From Streptococcus pneumoniae (GTDB taxonomy: Bacteria; Bacillota; Bacilli; Lactobacillales; Streptococcaceae), in NCBI RefSeq assembly GCF_001113365.1, contig NZ_CKYA01000012.1, positions 1 through 48,719 of the forward strand: a stretch of DNA of 48,719 nt, in the 5' to 3' direction. Of this stretch, positions 8,001 to 15,557 are shown piece after piece. A model generated the notes under the pieces. It ran no database searches. It saw only the letters and a program-made list of their open reading frames with translations, and was not told where the DNA came from. How positions within the stretch are numbered: the first letter of the stretch is position 1; each line of letters begins with the position of its first letter. A program made the position numbers and the translations under genes.

Positions 8001-8105
8001 ATACTCTTCGAAAATCAAATTCAAACCACGTCAACGTCGCCTTGCCGTACTCAAGTACAGCCTGCGGCTAGTTTCCTAGTTTGCTCTTTGATTTTCATTG
8101 AGTAT
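8001..8105 (-). repeat. RUP-like repeat (105 bp), copy 1
   Basis: The element is bounded by ATACTC and GAGTAT with longer imperfect inverted ends (GAAAATCAAA near one end, TTTGATTTTC near the other). It matches the remembered pneumococcal RUP, a roughly 107-bp element thought to be moved by the IS630-Spn1 transposase. A second copy in the opposite orientation is at 41749-41852. This copy lies one base beyond the predicted transcription start of the ABC genes, so it would form the 5' end of their mRNA. Confidence 0.88.
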
Positions 8106-8112
8106 AAAATTC

Positions 8113-8141
8113 ATTGTAACAAAAAAGCGGCATTCTCTCAA
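8113..8141 (-). promoter_or_regulatory. Promoter of the ABC transporter pair
   Basis: Minus strand TTGAGA (8136-8141), 17-base spacer, TACAAT (8113-8118) with a TG giving an extended -10. It points to the ABC genes through the RUP. Another promoter between the RUP and the gene is not excluded, though I see none as good. Confidence 0.6.
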
Positions 8142-8155
8142 TGACAGAAATGTCA
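8142..8155. promoter_or_regulatory. Palindrome adjoining the -35 of the ABC promoter
   Basis: TGACA-GAAA-TGTCA is a perfect 5+5 inverted repeat directly upstream of the -35 hexamer, a position typical of an activator site. The neighbouring XRE regulator is a possible binder. It lacks a T-tail, so it is not a terminator. Confidence 0.45.
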
Positions 8156-8169
8156 CTCCTATAAAGCAT

Positions 8170-9090
8170 TTAACAATACCTTTCTAAGTCTTCGCTCCAT
8201 TCATTATCTAAACTAACGATTAACTTCTCATTGCCAAACATTCTTGCCATCATTTTTGCTTCTTCATACTTTTGTTTAGCTGTATCATAATCCATCTGAA
8301 TATAATATTTCCATTCTACCATCAAGACAATCGGTTGCTTTTGAAAATCTCGTGTTTTCTGCCCTATTTTATTTAAGGTCTCAACTGCTCTCTTAAAATA
8401 ATGAAACAACCCCATAATTTCTATACAAGCTAAAGAAGCTAACAAGGAATCTCTAAGCAAGTCCAAACAATCGAACTCTATCTTATCAACCTGAGAACTT
8501 AATTTGTCATGAAAATAAAGAATAGTTTCATGCTCAGACTTTTTTATCTCACCCTCGTTTAAACCATCCATTAACTGACAAAGAAAATACAGTCTCAATT
8601 TCAACAATTCCTCAGCCCTATATACATCTCTGGATAGTAAGTCTTGAAGACTGTCCTCAATCACACTTCTTCCATATAAGGAATTACTAGTCATTCTCAC
8701 TGCATCTATAGCTTGAAGACAATCCACTAGCACTTTCTCATCACGTGGCAAATCATCATAAAAACACTCAAAAATCTCATCGAAATATTCTTCCTTTTGT
8801 TCCTGCAACTCCTTGTCTCCGTAGTCAGGATGATGTAAAAGAAAGTATTTTAATTCTTGGTAACGCTTGGGTAATTCCTTATAATCTGGCATCAAGACAT
8901 AGGACGGAATTTCTAATCGTTCTGCAATATATTCTAGTGTTTTTATCGTCGGACGAAATTCTCCTTTTTCTATCCGCACCAACTGACGGACTGATAATTC
9001 AGACTCATCCCCGCAAAAAACTGGACGACTAAGTCCTTTTTCTTCTCTTAAAAGTCGCACTTTCTCCCCTAACTCATTTATCTTGTTCAT
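8170..9090 (-). CDS. XRE-family regulator with long C-terminal domain (PlcR/Rgg-like, RRNPP type)
   Basis: The 306 residues begin with a Cro/CI helix-turn-helix (about 5-62, LGEKVRLLREEKGLS then LSVRQLVRIEKGEFRPTIKT), followed by about 240 residues that look all-helical and TPR-like. This is the build of RRNPP regulators, which bind short signalling peptides. I found no convincing adjacent peptide gene, so a peptide ligand is only inferred from the family. It has its own promoter (9144-9172). It lies just upstream of the ABC exporter pair on the same strand and may control it through the palindrome at 8142-8155. The exact subfamily is not certain. Confidence 0.82.
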   Translation of the reverse strand: MNKINELGEKVRLLREEKGLSRPVFCGDESELSVRQLVRIEKGEFRPTIKTLEYIAERLEIPSYVLMPDYKELPKRYQELKYFLLHHPDYGDKELQEQKEEYFDEIFECFYDDLPRDEKVLVDCLQAIDAVRMTSNSLYGRSVIEDSLQDLLSRDVYRAEELLKLRLYFLCQLMDGLNEGEIKKSEHETILYFHDKLSSQVDKIEFDCLDLLRDSLLASLACIEIMGLFHYFKRAVETLNKIGQKTRDFQKQPIVLMVEWKYYIQMDYDTAKQKYEEAKMMARMFGNEKLIVSLDNEWSEDLERYC

Positions 9091-9143
9091 TTGCCCCTCG
9101 CATGATTATAAAAGATTTGATTTTCAAATAAATATATGCGATG

Positions 9144-9172
9144 ATTATACCATTTTTCAAATAGAATTACAA
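9144..9172 (-). promoter_or_regulatory. Promoter of the XRE regulator
   Basis: Minus strand TTGTAA (9167-9172), 17 bases, TATAAT (9144-9149), with TGG before the -10. The sequence ATGATTATA is repeated at 9102-9110 and 9141-9149, and a palindrome ATTTGA-TTT-TCAAAT sits at 9115-9129 in the leader; either could serve autoregulation. Confidence 0.65.
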
Positions 9173-9198
9173 AAAAGAGACAGGAAAATCCTGCCTCT
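9171..9198 (-). terminator. adhE terminator
   Basis: AGAGACAGGA (9176-9185) pairs with TCCTGCCTCT (9189-9198) with one wobble pair; six T follow on the minus strand. Its T-tract overlaps the -35 of the next promoter. Confidence 0.85.
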
Positions 9199-9211
9199 AG
9201 GCTGATAACAA

Positions 9212-11863
9212 TTATTTACGGCGTCCTGGTCTTTCTTTGTAACCATAGTAAGAATCTTCGATGATTTCTTGCATATGGTCAACCATTGGAAGACGTGGGT
9301 TAGCTGGTGAACATTGATCTTCATAAGCAAGGAAGGCCAATTCACGTGAATGTTCTTTCCATTCTTTTTCATCAATTCCTTGTGCTTTGAAGTTCATTTG
9401 GATACCTACGCGCTCACCAAGTTCGTAGACAGCTTTTGCGTAAGATTCCACACCTTCTTCTGGAGTAGAAGCTGGAAGGCCAAGCATACGTGCGATATCT
9501 TGGTATTTTTCATCTGCACGGTAGTAGTTGTACTTAGGCCATGTTGCTGTCTTAGCTGGACGTGTACCGTTGTAGCGGATGACGTATGGAAGCAAGATTG
9601 CATTTGTACGACCGTGGATTGTGTGGAATTGCGCACCAATCTTATGGGCCATTGAGTGAGAAATACCTAGGAAGGCATTGGCAAAGGCCATACCAGCGAT
9701 TGTTGAAGCGTTATGCATTTTCTCGCGTGAATGGAAGTCTGCGTTCTTAACTGAGCTTTCAAGGTTTTCGAATACAAGTTTGATGGCTTGAAGTGCAAGA
9801 CCGTCAGTGTAGTCGCTAGCCATTTGTGATACATAAGCTTCAGTCGCGTGAGTCAATACGTCCATACCAGTATCAGCAGCAACAAATCCAGGAACTGTCA
9901 ATACCAAGGCAGGGTCTACGATTGCCACAGTTGGTGTCAATGAGTAGTCAGCGATTGGGTATTTGCGGTTGTTTGCTTTATCAGAGATAACGGCAAATGG
10001 AGTTACTTCAGATCCTGTACCAGATGTTGTTGGGATTGCGATGAATTTAGTCTTCTTACCAAGCAATGGGAATTTGAAGGCACGTTTACGGATATCCATG
10101 AATTTTTGAACAAGATCACGGAAGTCCACTTCTGGTTGTTCATAGAAGAGCCACATTACTTTAGCAGCATCCATTGGAGATCCACCACCGAGAGCGATGA
10201 TTGTATCTGGTTTGAAGGCACGCATAATCTCAGTACCACGGTTTACTGTTGTGATATCTGGATCTGGTTCCACATCAGCAAAGATTTGGTAAACAACCTT
10301 ATTGCGACGAAGGTCAAGTTGTTCGATGATACGATCAAGGAAACCAAGCTCTACCATGGCATGGTCAGTAACGATCATGACACGTTCAACGTCACGACAT
10401 TTTTGAAGGTATTGAATTGAATCACGTTCAAAGTATGTTTTTGAAGGAAGTTTCATCCATTGCATGTTATTTCTCCGTCTTCCGACTTTTTTGATATTCA
10501 AAAGGTTAATGGCACTAACGTTATCTCCAACTGAGTTGCGTCCGTAAGAACCACATCCAAGTGTCAATGATGGCAAGAAGGCATTGTAAACGTCCCCGAT
10601 ACCACCGAAAGTAGAAGGTGAGTTACAGATAACACGAATAGCTTTAACAGCTTTACCAAATTCTTTAGTCAATTCTTCATCAGCTGTGTGGATGGCTGCT
10701 GAGTGCCCAAGCCCGTTAAATTCAACCATTTGACGAGCTTTGGCAATACCATCTTCACGGCTTTCAGATTTCAAAACTGCGATAACTGGTGACAATTTTT
10801 CACGAGTCAATGGCTCATTTTCACCGACTTCTTTACATTCTGCAGCAAGAATGTTTGTTCCTTCTGGAACTGTAAATCCTGCTTGTTCTGCAATCCAAGT
10901 TGCTGGTTTACCAACGATGTCAGCGTTCAATTTTGCACCAGCACAGTTTTTGCTGTTTGCTTTCACGCCGAAACAGAATTCTTCAAGAAGCGCTTTTTCT
11001 TTTTTATTTACAAAGTAAGTGTGGTAAGATTTGAACTCTGCTACAAATTCATCGTAAATTTCTTTATCAATGATAACCGCTTGTTCAGATGCACAGACCA
11101 TACCATTATCAAATGATTTAGACATGACGATATCGTGTGCTGCTTGGCGGATATTAGCTGATTTTTCAACATAAGCTGGAACGTTTCCGGCACCTACCCC
11201 AAGAGCTGGTTTACCACATGAGTAAGCTGCTTTAACCATGGCATTACCACCTGTTGCAAGGATTGTTGCAACACCTTCGTGGTTCATAAGGGCACTTGTT
11301 GCTTCCATAGATGGTTGAGTAATCCACTGTACACAGTTTTCAGGCGCTCCTGCTTTAATCGCTGCATCGCGGACGATACGAGCTGCATGAGCAGATGATT
11401 CTTGTGCTGATGGGTGGAAGGCAAAGACGATTGGATTACGTGTCTTCAATGAAATCAATGATTTGAAGATCGCTGTTGATGTTGGGTTTGTTGTAGGAGT
11501 GATACCACAAACAACGCCAACTGGTTCAGCGATAAGAGTCAAACCTGTTACATCGTCTTCTTCGATAACGCCAACTGTCTTAGTGTGGCGCATGTTGTTT
11601 ACTACGTGTTCACAAGCAAACAAGTTCTTCGTTGCTTTATCTTCAAATACACCACGTCCTGTTTCTTCAAAGGCATGTAAAGCCAATTCTCCGTGGGCAT
11701 CCAAAGCCGCTACTGACGCTTTAGCTACAATGTAGTCGACCTGTTCTTGGTCGAGTTTACGCATTTCCTCAAGAGCAACTAGAGCTTTTTGCACCAATCC
11801 ATCGACATGCTTTTCAGCAGCGAGTTTCTTTTCCTCTGGTGTCACAGTTTTTTTATCAGCCAT
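9212..11863 (-). CDS. adhE: Bifunctional acetaldehyde-CoA/alcohol dehydrogenase AdhE
   Basis: AdhE reduces acetyl-CoA to acetaldehyde and then ethanol, regenerating two NAD in mixed-acid fermentation. The 883 residues have an N-terminal aldehyde dehydrogenase domain (about 1-440; catalytic Cys in NGMVCASEQ, glycine-rich ATGGNAMVKAAYS) and a C-terminal iron-dependent alcohol dehydrogenase domain (IIALGGGSPMDAAKVMW; metal-binding region MDVLTHATEAYVS and HSMAHKIGAQFHTIHGR). The start at 11863 follows GGAGG; an upstream ATG at 11884 is less likely. AdhE forms filaments called spirosomes in other bacteria. Upstream DNA carries Rex-like and cre-like sites, fitting redox and carbon control. Confidence 0.98.
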   Translation of the reverse strand: MADKKTVTPEEKKLAAEKHVDGLVQKALVALEEMRKLDQEQVDYIVAKASVAALDAHGELALHAFEETGRGVFEDKATKNLFACEHVVNNMRHTKTVGVIEEDDVTGLTLIAEPVGVVCGITPTTNPTSTAIFKSLISLKTRNPIVFAFHPSAQESSAHAARIVRDAAIKAGAPENCVQWITQPSMEATSALMNHEGVATILATGGNAMVKAAYSCGKPALGVGAGNVPAYVEKSANIRQAAHDIVMSKSFDNGMVCASEQAVIIDKEIYDEFVAEFKSYHTYFVNKKEKALLEEFCFGVKANSKNCAGAKLNADIVGKPATWIAEQAGFTVPEGTNILAAECKEVGENEPLTREKLSPVIAVLKSESREDGIAKARQMVEFNGLGHSAAIHTADEELTKEFGKAVKAIRVICNSPSTFGGIGDVYNAFLPSLTLGCGSYGRNSVGDNVSAINLLNIKKVGRRRNNMQWMKLPSKTYFERDSIQYLQKCRDVERVMIVTDHAMVELGFLDRIIEQLDLRRNKVVYQIFADVEPDPDITTVNRGTEIMRAFKPDTIIALGGGSPMDAAKVMWLFYEQPEVDFRDLVQKFMDIRKRAFKFPLLGKKTKFIAIPTTSGTGSEVTPFAVISDKANNRKYPIADYSLTPTVAIVDPALVLTVPGFVAADTGMDVLTHATEAYVSQMASDYTDGLALQAIKLVFENLESSVKNADFHSREKMHNASTIAGMAFANAFLGISHSMAHKIGAQFHTIHGRTNAILLPYVIRYNGTRPAKTATWPKYNYYRADEKYQDIARMLGLPASTPEEGVESYAKAVYELGERVGIQMNFKAQGIDEKEWKEHSRELAFLAYEDQCSPANPRLPMVDHMQEIIEDSYYGYKERPGRRK

Positions 11864-11897
11864 ATTTTCCTCCATAGCTTTCAAGGATCGATATCCT

Positions 11898-11915
11898 TTG
11901 TTAATTTTTTCACAA
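11898..11915. promoter_or_regulatory. Candidate Rex operator at the adhE promoter
   Basis: TTGTTA-N6-TCACAA differs by one base from the palindrome TTGTGA-N6-TCACAA bound by the redox sensor Rex. It lies just downstream of the adhE -10, a repressing position. Rex control of adhE is established in Gram-positive bacteria; binding here is inferred. Confidence 0.65.
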
Positions 11916-11919
11916 GTTT

Positions 11920-11948
11920 ATTATAACGCATTATTTCAACTTTGTAAA
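11920..11948 (-). promoter_or_regulatory. adhE promoter
   Basis: Minus strand TTTACA (11943-11948), 17-base spacer, TATAAT (11920-11925). The leader would be about 50 bases. Confidence 0.75.
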
Positions 11949-11960
11949 CAGTTTCATAAA

Positions 11961-11994
11961 CATTTCACAAAGAATTTTTAGCACCTTGTGAAAT
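11961..11994. promoter_or_regulatory. Inverted repeat of Rex-like half-sites upstream of adhE
   Basis: CATTTCACAA (11961-11970) and TTGTGAAATG (11985-11994) are perfect inverted copies, but 14 bases apart, twice the gap of a normal Rex box. They may be two half-sites of separate weak operators or a cooperative site. Confidence 0.45.
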
Positions 11995-12035
11995 GTTTGC
12001 TAGTTTCTTTTCTTAGCAAGCTTTTTCTTTAAAGT

Positions 12036-12055
12036 TTGTGAAATTTATTTCAAAT
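12036..12055. promoter_or_regulatory. Candidate distal Rex operator upstream of adhE
   Basis: TTGTGAAATTTATTTCAAAT matches the Rex consensus TTGTGAAATWWATTTCACAA at all but two bases. A further half-site ATTTCACAAA is at 12064-12073. The site is about 110 bases upstream of the adhE -10. Confidence 0.6.
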
Positions 12056-12111
12056 ATTTTTTTATTTCACAAACTCATTTGGAAGAGAATCTTGGAAAGA
12101 AAGGGATTTGC

Positions 12112-12126
12112 AGGTAAGCGCTTACT
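12112..12126. promoter_or_regulatory. cre-like CcpA site
   Basis: The sequence contains the perfect 12-bp palindrome GTAAGCGCTTAC (12114-12125) and matches the catabolite-response consensus WTGNAANCGNWNNCW at 14 of 15 positions. It lies between the MORN gene end and adhE. At about 250 bases from the adhE start it would have to act at a distance. Confidence 0.55.
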
Positions 12127-12144
12127 TGTCTGGCTTTGACAATA

Positions 12145-12162
12145 CCTCCTTTGATAAGGAGG
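12145..12162. terminator. Hairpin after the MORN gene
   Basis: CCTCCTT (12145-12151) pairs with AAGGAGG (12156-12162) just past the MORN stop. On the minus strand it is not followed by a T-run, so as a terminator for that gene it is weak; the T-rich side faces the plus strand. Confidence 0.4.
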
Positions 12163-12164
12163 CT

Positions 12165-12581
12165 TTATTTTTGTTGAAAAACGCCTTGTTTAAAAGTCCC
12201 TTCATAAACGACTTCTTGTTCTGTTGTTAGTTTCCCTTTTCCTTCAGCCTGACCATTTACAAAATCACCTTCGTAGATCCAGCCTTCTTTAGATTGAAAG
12301 GTACCTTTCCCGTTGAAGGCTCCATTGTTGAAACCACCTGTATATTGGTCTCCATTTTGGAAAGTAATGGTACCTTGCCCATTCATTTTACCACGTACAA
12401 GACTGCCGTCGTAAACAATCGTTCCATTATCGAGTTTTAAGACACCTTTTCCGGGAATATTTAGAAAAAAGACGAGTAGAGCACAAAAAACAATCGTAAC
12501 TACTGCCAAAAGCTCTAAACGTGGACGAGTCAGATACACTCGATACTTTTCGTAAAAATTCTTAAGATTTTCCACCTTCAC
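12165..12581 (-). CDS. MORN-repeat membrane protein
   Basis: This 138-residue protein has a basic N-terminus, one membrane span (about 24-41, LLAVVTIVFCALLVFFL) and then about four MORN repeats beginning near residues 57, 80, 103 and 126 (YDGSLVRGKMNGQG, YTGGFNNGAFNGKG, YEGDFVNGQAEGKG, YEGTFKQGV). With the span near the N-terminus, the repeats may face outward, or inward if the positive N-terminus stays outside; positive-inside favours repeats outside. MORN repeats often bind lipids or mediate assembly, but no function is known here. It overlaps the phosphatase gene by 20 bases, so the two are co-transcribed. Confidence 0.85.
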   Translation of the reverse strand: MKVENLKNFYEKYRVYLTRPRLELLAVVTIVFCALLVFFLNIPGKGVLKLDNGTIVYDGSLVRGKMNGQGTITFQNGDQYTGGFNNGAFNGKGTFQSKEGWIYEGDFVNGQAEGKGKLTTEQEVVYEGTFKQGVFQQK

Positions 12582-13005
12582 TCTCCTTTTCTAAACGTTC
12601 TAACCAAGCTTGACACCCCTCTTGAACACGCCGATAAGTTTCCTCAAAATCTCCTGTATACCAAGGATCTGGTACACTTTCAGATGCAAATGAGTAAATC
12701 TTATCTTGACAGTCTACTGGACACATCTGACGTAAGTCAGAAACATTTGAAGCATCCATGCCGATAATATAATCAAAGGCTTCAAAATCTTTCTTACTAA
12801 TCTGAAGCGATGTCTTATTCTTGTCATAAGGAATCTGATACTGTTGAAAAACTCCCTGAGTTCCCTTATGAATCGGATTGCCATGTTCCCAAGAGGAAGT
12901 CGCTCGACTTTGGATTTCGTAATTATCTGTCATTGATTTCATAACAAACTCGGCCATAGGACTACGGCAAATATTTCCTAGACAGACAAAGACTAATTTT
13001 TTCAT
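12562..13005 (-). CDS. Low-molecular-weight protein tyrosine phosphatase
   Basis: This 147-residue enzyme should remove phosphate from tyrosine residues in the cytoplasm. The P-loop VCLGNICRSP gives the C-x5-R signature (Cys8, Arg14), and the general acid is Asp113 in VPDPWYTGDF, as in the family. In streptococci this class is distinct from the CpsB phosphatase of capsule loci, and its substrates are poorly defined. It is followed by an overlapping MORN gene. The upstream yajC terminator suggests it has its own promoter, which I did not pin down. Confidence 0.92.
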   Translation of the reverse strand: MKKLVFVCLGNICRSPMAEFVMKSMTDNYEIQSRATSSWEHGNPIHKGTQGVFQQYQIPYDKNKTSLQISKKDFEAFDYIIGMDASNVSDLRQMCPVDCQDKIYSFASESVPDPWYTGDFEETYRRVQEGCQAWLERLEKESEGGKS

Positions 13006-13026
13006 CCCATTTCCTTTCTTTTATAG

Positions 13027-13050
13027 AAAAACGGGAGTTCGTAATCCCGT
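13027..13050 (-). terminator. yajC terminator
   Basis: ACGGGA (13031-13036) pairs with TCCCGT (13045-13050); T residues follow on the minus strand. It lies directly after the yajC stop. Confidence 0.8.
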
Positions 13051-13051
13051 C

Positions 13052-13351
13052 TTATTTTTCAATTGCGCCTTCTAGTGAAGCTGTTTCTTTCAGCGGTAAT
13101 ACTGTCTTGATAGCAGCTAATTCAAAAGTCAAGTAAACTCCATCTACGTCAAGAACAATTGTTTTCTTTTCTGTATCTACTTCATCGACTGTTCCATAAA
13201 GTCCACCGATTGTAATAACTTCATAGCCTTTTTGTAATTTATTCAAGCTTTCCATACGTTTTTGTGCTTGTTTCTTTTGAGAGCGTTGCGTAAAGAACAT
13301 CAAGCCCACCATAGCCACAAGAATGATTAAAAATGTATATTGTGATTCCAT
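13052..13351 (-). CDS. yajC: Preprotein translocase accessory subunit YajC
   Basis: YajC is a small membrane protein associated with SecDF-YidC in protein export. The 99 residues start with one membrane span (about 5-22, TFLIILVAMVGLMFFTQR), then the conserved RSQKKQAQKRMESLNKLQKG and GYEVITIGGLYGTVDEVD. Length and pattern are typical. Streptococci lack SecDF, so its partner here is unclear. It lies between tkt and the phosphatase gene and is ended by its own terminator. Confidence 0.93.
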   Translation of the reverse strand: MESQYTFLIILVAMVGLMFFTQRSQKKQAQKRMESLNKLQKGYEVITIGGLYGTVDEVDTEKKTIVLDVDGVYLTFELAAIKTVLPLKETASLEGAIEK

Positions 13352-13435
13352 TATATTCTCCTTTGTCTTTTACATAGGACTACTATATCAAATTTCAGCT
13401 ACTTTTACAAGATTGTACCTTGCTTTTCTAGTAAG

Positions 13436-13457
13436 AAAAACCAGAGCTTTCGCCCTG
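13436..13457 (-). terminator. tkt terminator
   Basis: CAGAGC and GCCCTG (13442-13457) form a six-pair stem with a TTTC loop and one wobble; five T follow on the minus strand. Confidence 0.75.
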
Positions 13458-13467
13458 ATTTTTAGGA

Positions 13468-15444
13468 TTATTTCAAGTTTTGAACGACTTTTACAAGATT
13501 TTCGACAGTAAAGCCATATTCTGCCAATACTTTTGGTGCTGGGGCAGAGGCTCCGAAGGTATCAATACCAAGAACAGCACCATCTAGTCCAACATATTTG
13601 TACCAGTTTTGAGTTGCACCCATTTCGACTGCAACACGACGGCGAACTGCATTTGGAAGAATTTCTTCCTTGTAAGCTGCATCTTGTGCGTCAAAGACAT
13701 CTGTTGATGGCATGCTGACTACACGGACTTTTGCACCTTGACTAGCTAATTCTTTGGCAGCTGCGACAGCGAGATTGACCTCTGAACCTGTCGCAATCAA
13801 GATTGTATCAAAGTCTGCTGCATTTTCATAGACAACATAGGCACCTTTTGCAACCTTGTCGAAATCTGTTCCCTCTTCAACAGTCAAGTTTTGACGTGTC
13901 AAGACAAGGGCAGTTGGTGTTTTCTCACTTGTCACTGCAAGGTACCAAGCTGCTTGCGTTTCACGCGCATCTGCTGGACGGAAAACATTTAGATTTGGCA
14001 TGGCACGAAGACCTGCCAAGTGCTCAACTGGTTCGTGAGTTGGACCGTCTTCCCCAACTGCGATTGAATCGTGGGTAAAGACATAAGTCACAGGAAGTCC
14101 TTGTAAGGCTGACAAGCGAACAGCTGCCTTCACATAGTCAGAGAAGACGAAGAAAGTTCCACCGTATACACGAAGTCCACCATGAAGGGCCATCCCGTTC
14201 AAGATCGTTCCCATTGCAAATTCACGAACACCAAACTGAATGTTACGGTTCAAGCGATGAGCATCGTCTTGAAGTCCGTCAGTCTTGATATAAGTCATGT
14301 TTGAGTGAGCTAGGTCAGCTGAACCACCCAAGAAAGTTGGTAACTTAGCTGCCACAACATTCAAGGCATCTTGGCTTGAATTACGAGTTGCTTGAGAGAA
14401 GCCATTTTCTAAGGCTGGGAAGTCTGCTGGGGTCACTTCAACTGGATCACGTCCATCAATAATGGCTTCTACTTCTGCAGCCAATTCTGGATGAGCTTCT
14501 TTATAATCAGCAACTAATTTTGTCCAAGCTTGATAAGCTGATGCGCCACGATCTGCAACATTTTCTTTGAAATCAGCATATACTTGTTCTGGGATTTCAA
14601 ATGGTTCGTAGTCCCAACCAAGGGCTTGACGAGTTGCTGCAGTTTCATCTGCTCCAAGAGGAGCACCGTGTACGGCATTCGTTCCTTGTTTGTTTGGAGA
14701 ACCGTATCCAATAACAGTCTTCACTTCAATCAAAGATGGTTTGCCTGAAGCTTTAGCTGTTTCGATAGCTGCATGGATTGCTTCCAAGTCTGTTCCATCT
14801 TCAACCAAGGCAGTATGCCAACCGTAGGCATTGTAACGGTCACGAACACTTTCTGTAAAGGAATCTTTTGTCTCACCATCCAAGTTGATGTCATTTGAAT
14901 CATAAAGAACAACCAACTTGTCTAGTTTTTGCAAACCTGCGTATGAAGCCGCCTCACTTGAAACACCTTCCATCAAGTCTCCGTCTCCACAGATAACGTA
15001 AGTATAGTGGTCAAAGATATTGTAGCCTTCGCGGTTATATTTGGCTGCCAAGAAACGTTCTGCCTGGGCAAAACCAGTGGCAGTTGAAATACCTTGCCCT
15101 AGAGGACCTGTTGTAGCATCAATCCCTGCTGTATGTCCAAATTCTGGGTGACCTGGTGTTTTTGAACCCCACTGACGGAAGCTCTTAATCTCATCCATGC
15201 TGACATCTTCAAAACCAGAAAGGTGAAGAAGGGCATAAAGAAGCATTGAACCATGACCTGCTGAAAGAATAAAGCGGTCGCGGTTAATCCAGTTCGGTTG
15301 AGCTGGATTGATGCGAAGTTGTTTTGTAAAGAGGCTGTAAGCCATCGGAGCCGCTCCCATAACCACACCTGGGTGACCTGAGTTGGCTTTGTTGATAGCG
15401 TCAATACCTAGGAAACGAATTGCATTAACAGATAGATTTGACAT
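13468..15444 (-). CDS. tkt: Transketolase
   Basis: Transketolase moves two-carbon units between sugar phosphates in the non-oxidative pentose phosphate pathway, using thiamine diphosphate. The 658 residues carry the cofactor-binding motif GDGDLMEG (153-160) ending in NDI (184-186), the N-terminal NSGHPGVVMGAAPM, and GEDGPTHEPVEHLAGLRA in the pyrimidine domain. The gene is called recP in older pneumococcal work. It stands next to the ula genes, which produce D-xylulose 5-phosphate, its natural substrate. The two have separate promoters, with an ulaG terminator between them. Confidence 0.97.
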   Translation of the reverse strand: MSNLSVNAIRFLGIDAINKANSGHPGVVMGAAPMAYSLFTKQLRINPAQPNWINRDRFILSAGHGSMLLYALLHLSGFEDVSMDEIKSFRQWGSKTPGHPEFGHTAGIDATTGPLGQGISTATGFAQAERFLAAKYNREGYNIFDHYTYVICGDGDLMEGVSSEAASYAGLQKLDKLVVLYDSNDINLDGETKDSFTESVRDRYNAYGWHTALVEDGTDLEAIHAAIETAKASGKPSLIEVKTVIGYGSPNKQGTNAVHGAPLGADETAATRQALGWDYEPFEIPEQVYADFKENVADRGASAYQAWTKLVADYKEAHPELAAEVEAIIDGRDPVEVTPADFPALENGFSQATRNSSQDALNVVAAKLPTFLGGSADLAHSNMTYIKTDGLQDDAHRLNRNIQFGVREFAMGTILNGMALHGGLRVYGGTFFVFSDYVKAAVRLSALQGLPVTYVFTHDSIAVGEDGPTHEPVEHLAGLRAMPNLNVFRPADARETQAAWYLAVTSEKTPTALVLTRQNLTVEEGTDFDKVAKGAYVVYENAADFDTILIATGSEVNLAVAAAKELASQGAKVRVVSMPSTDVFDAQDAAYKEEILPNAVRRRVAVEMGATQNWYKYVGLDGAVLGIDTFGASAPAPKVLAEYGFTVENLVKVVQNLK

Positions 15445-15504
15445 AGAATTTCCTTTCTATTTGAAGTGATTATTGTATCACACATTCTATTTTACTATTA
15501 TATG

Positions 15505-15536
15505 AAAATTATCCGTATCATGCAACATACGGATAA
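15505..15536 (-). terminator. ulaG terminator
   Basis: TTATCCGTAT (15509-15518) pairs perfectly with ATACGGATAA (15527-15536); four T follow on the minus strand. Confidence 0.75.
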
Positions 15537-15557
15537 CCTCCAAAGAATATTTTTATA

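Noticed and set aside
7848..8144. Plus-strand 98-codon open frame across the RUP region
   Set aside because: It starts inside the ATPase gene on the other strand, runs through the repeat, has no ribosome site and looks like chance coding.
11961..11994. Long inverted repeat upstream of adhE as a terminator
   Set aside because: There is no T-tract after it and each arm is a Rex-like half-site upstream of the promoter, so a regulatory role is more likely.
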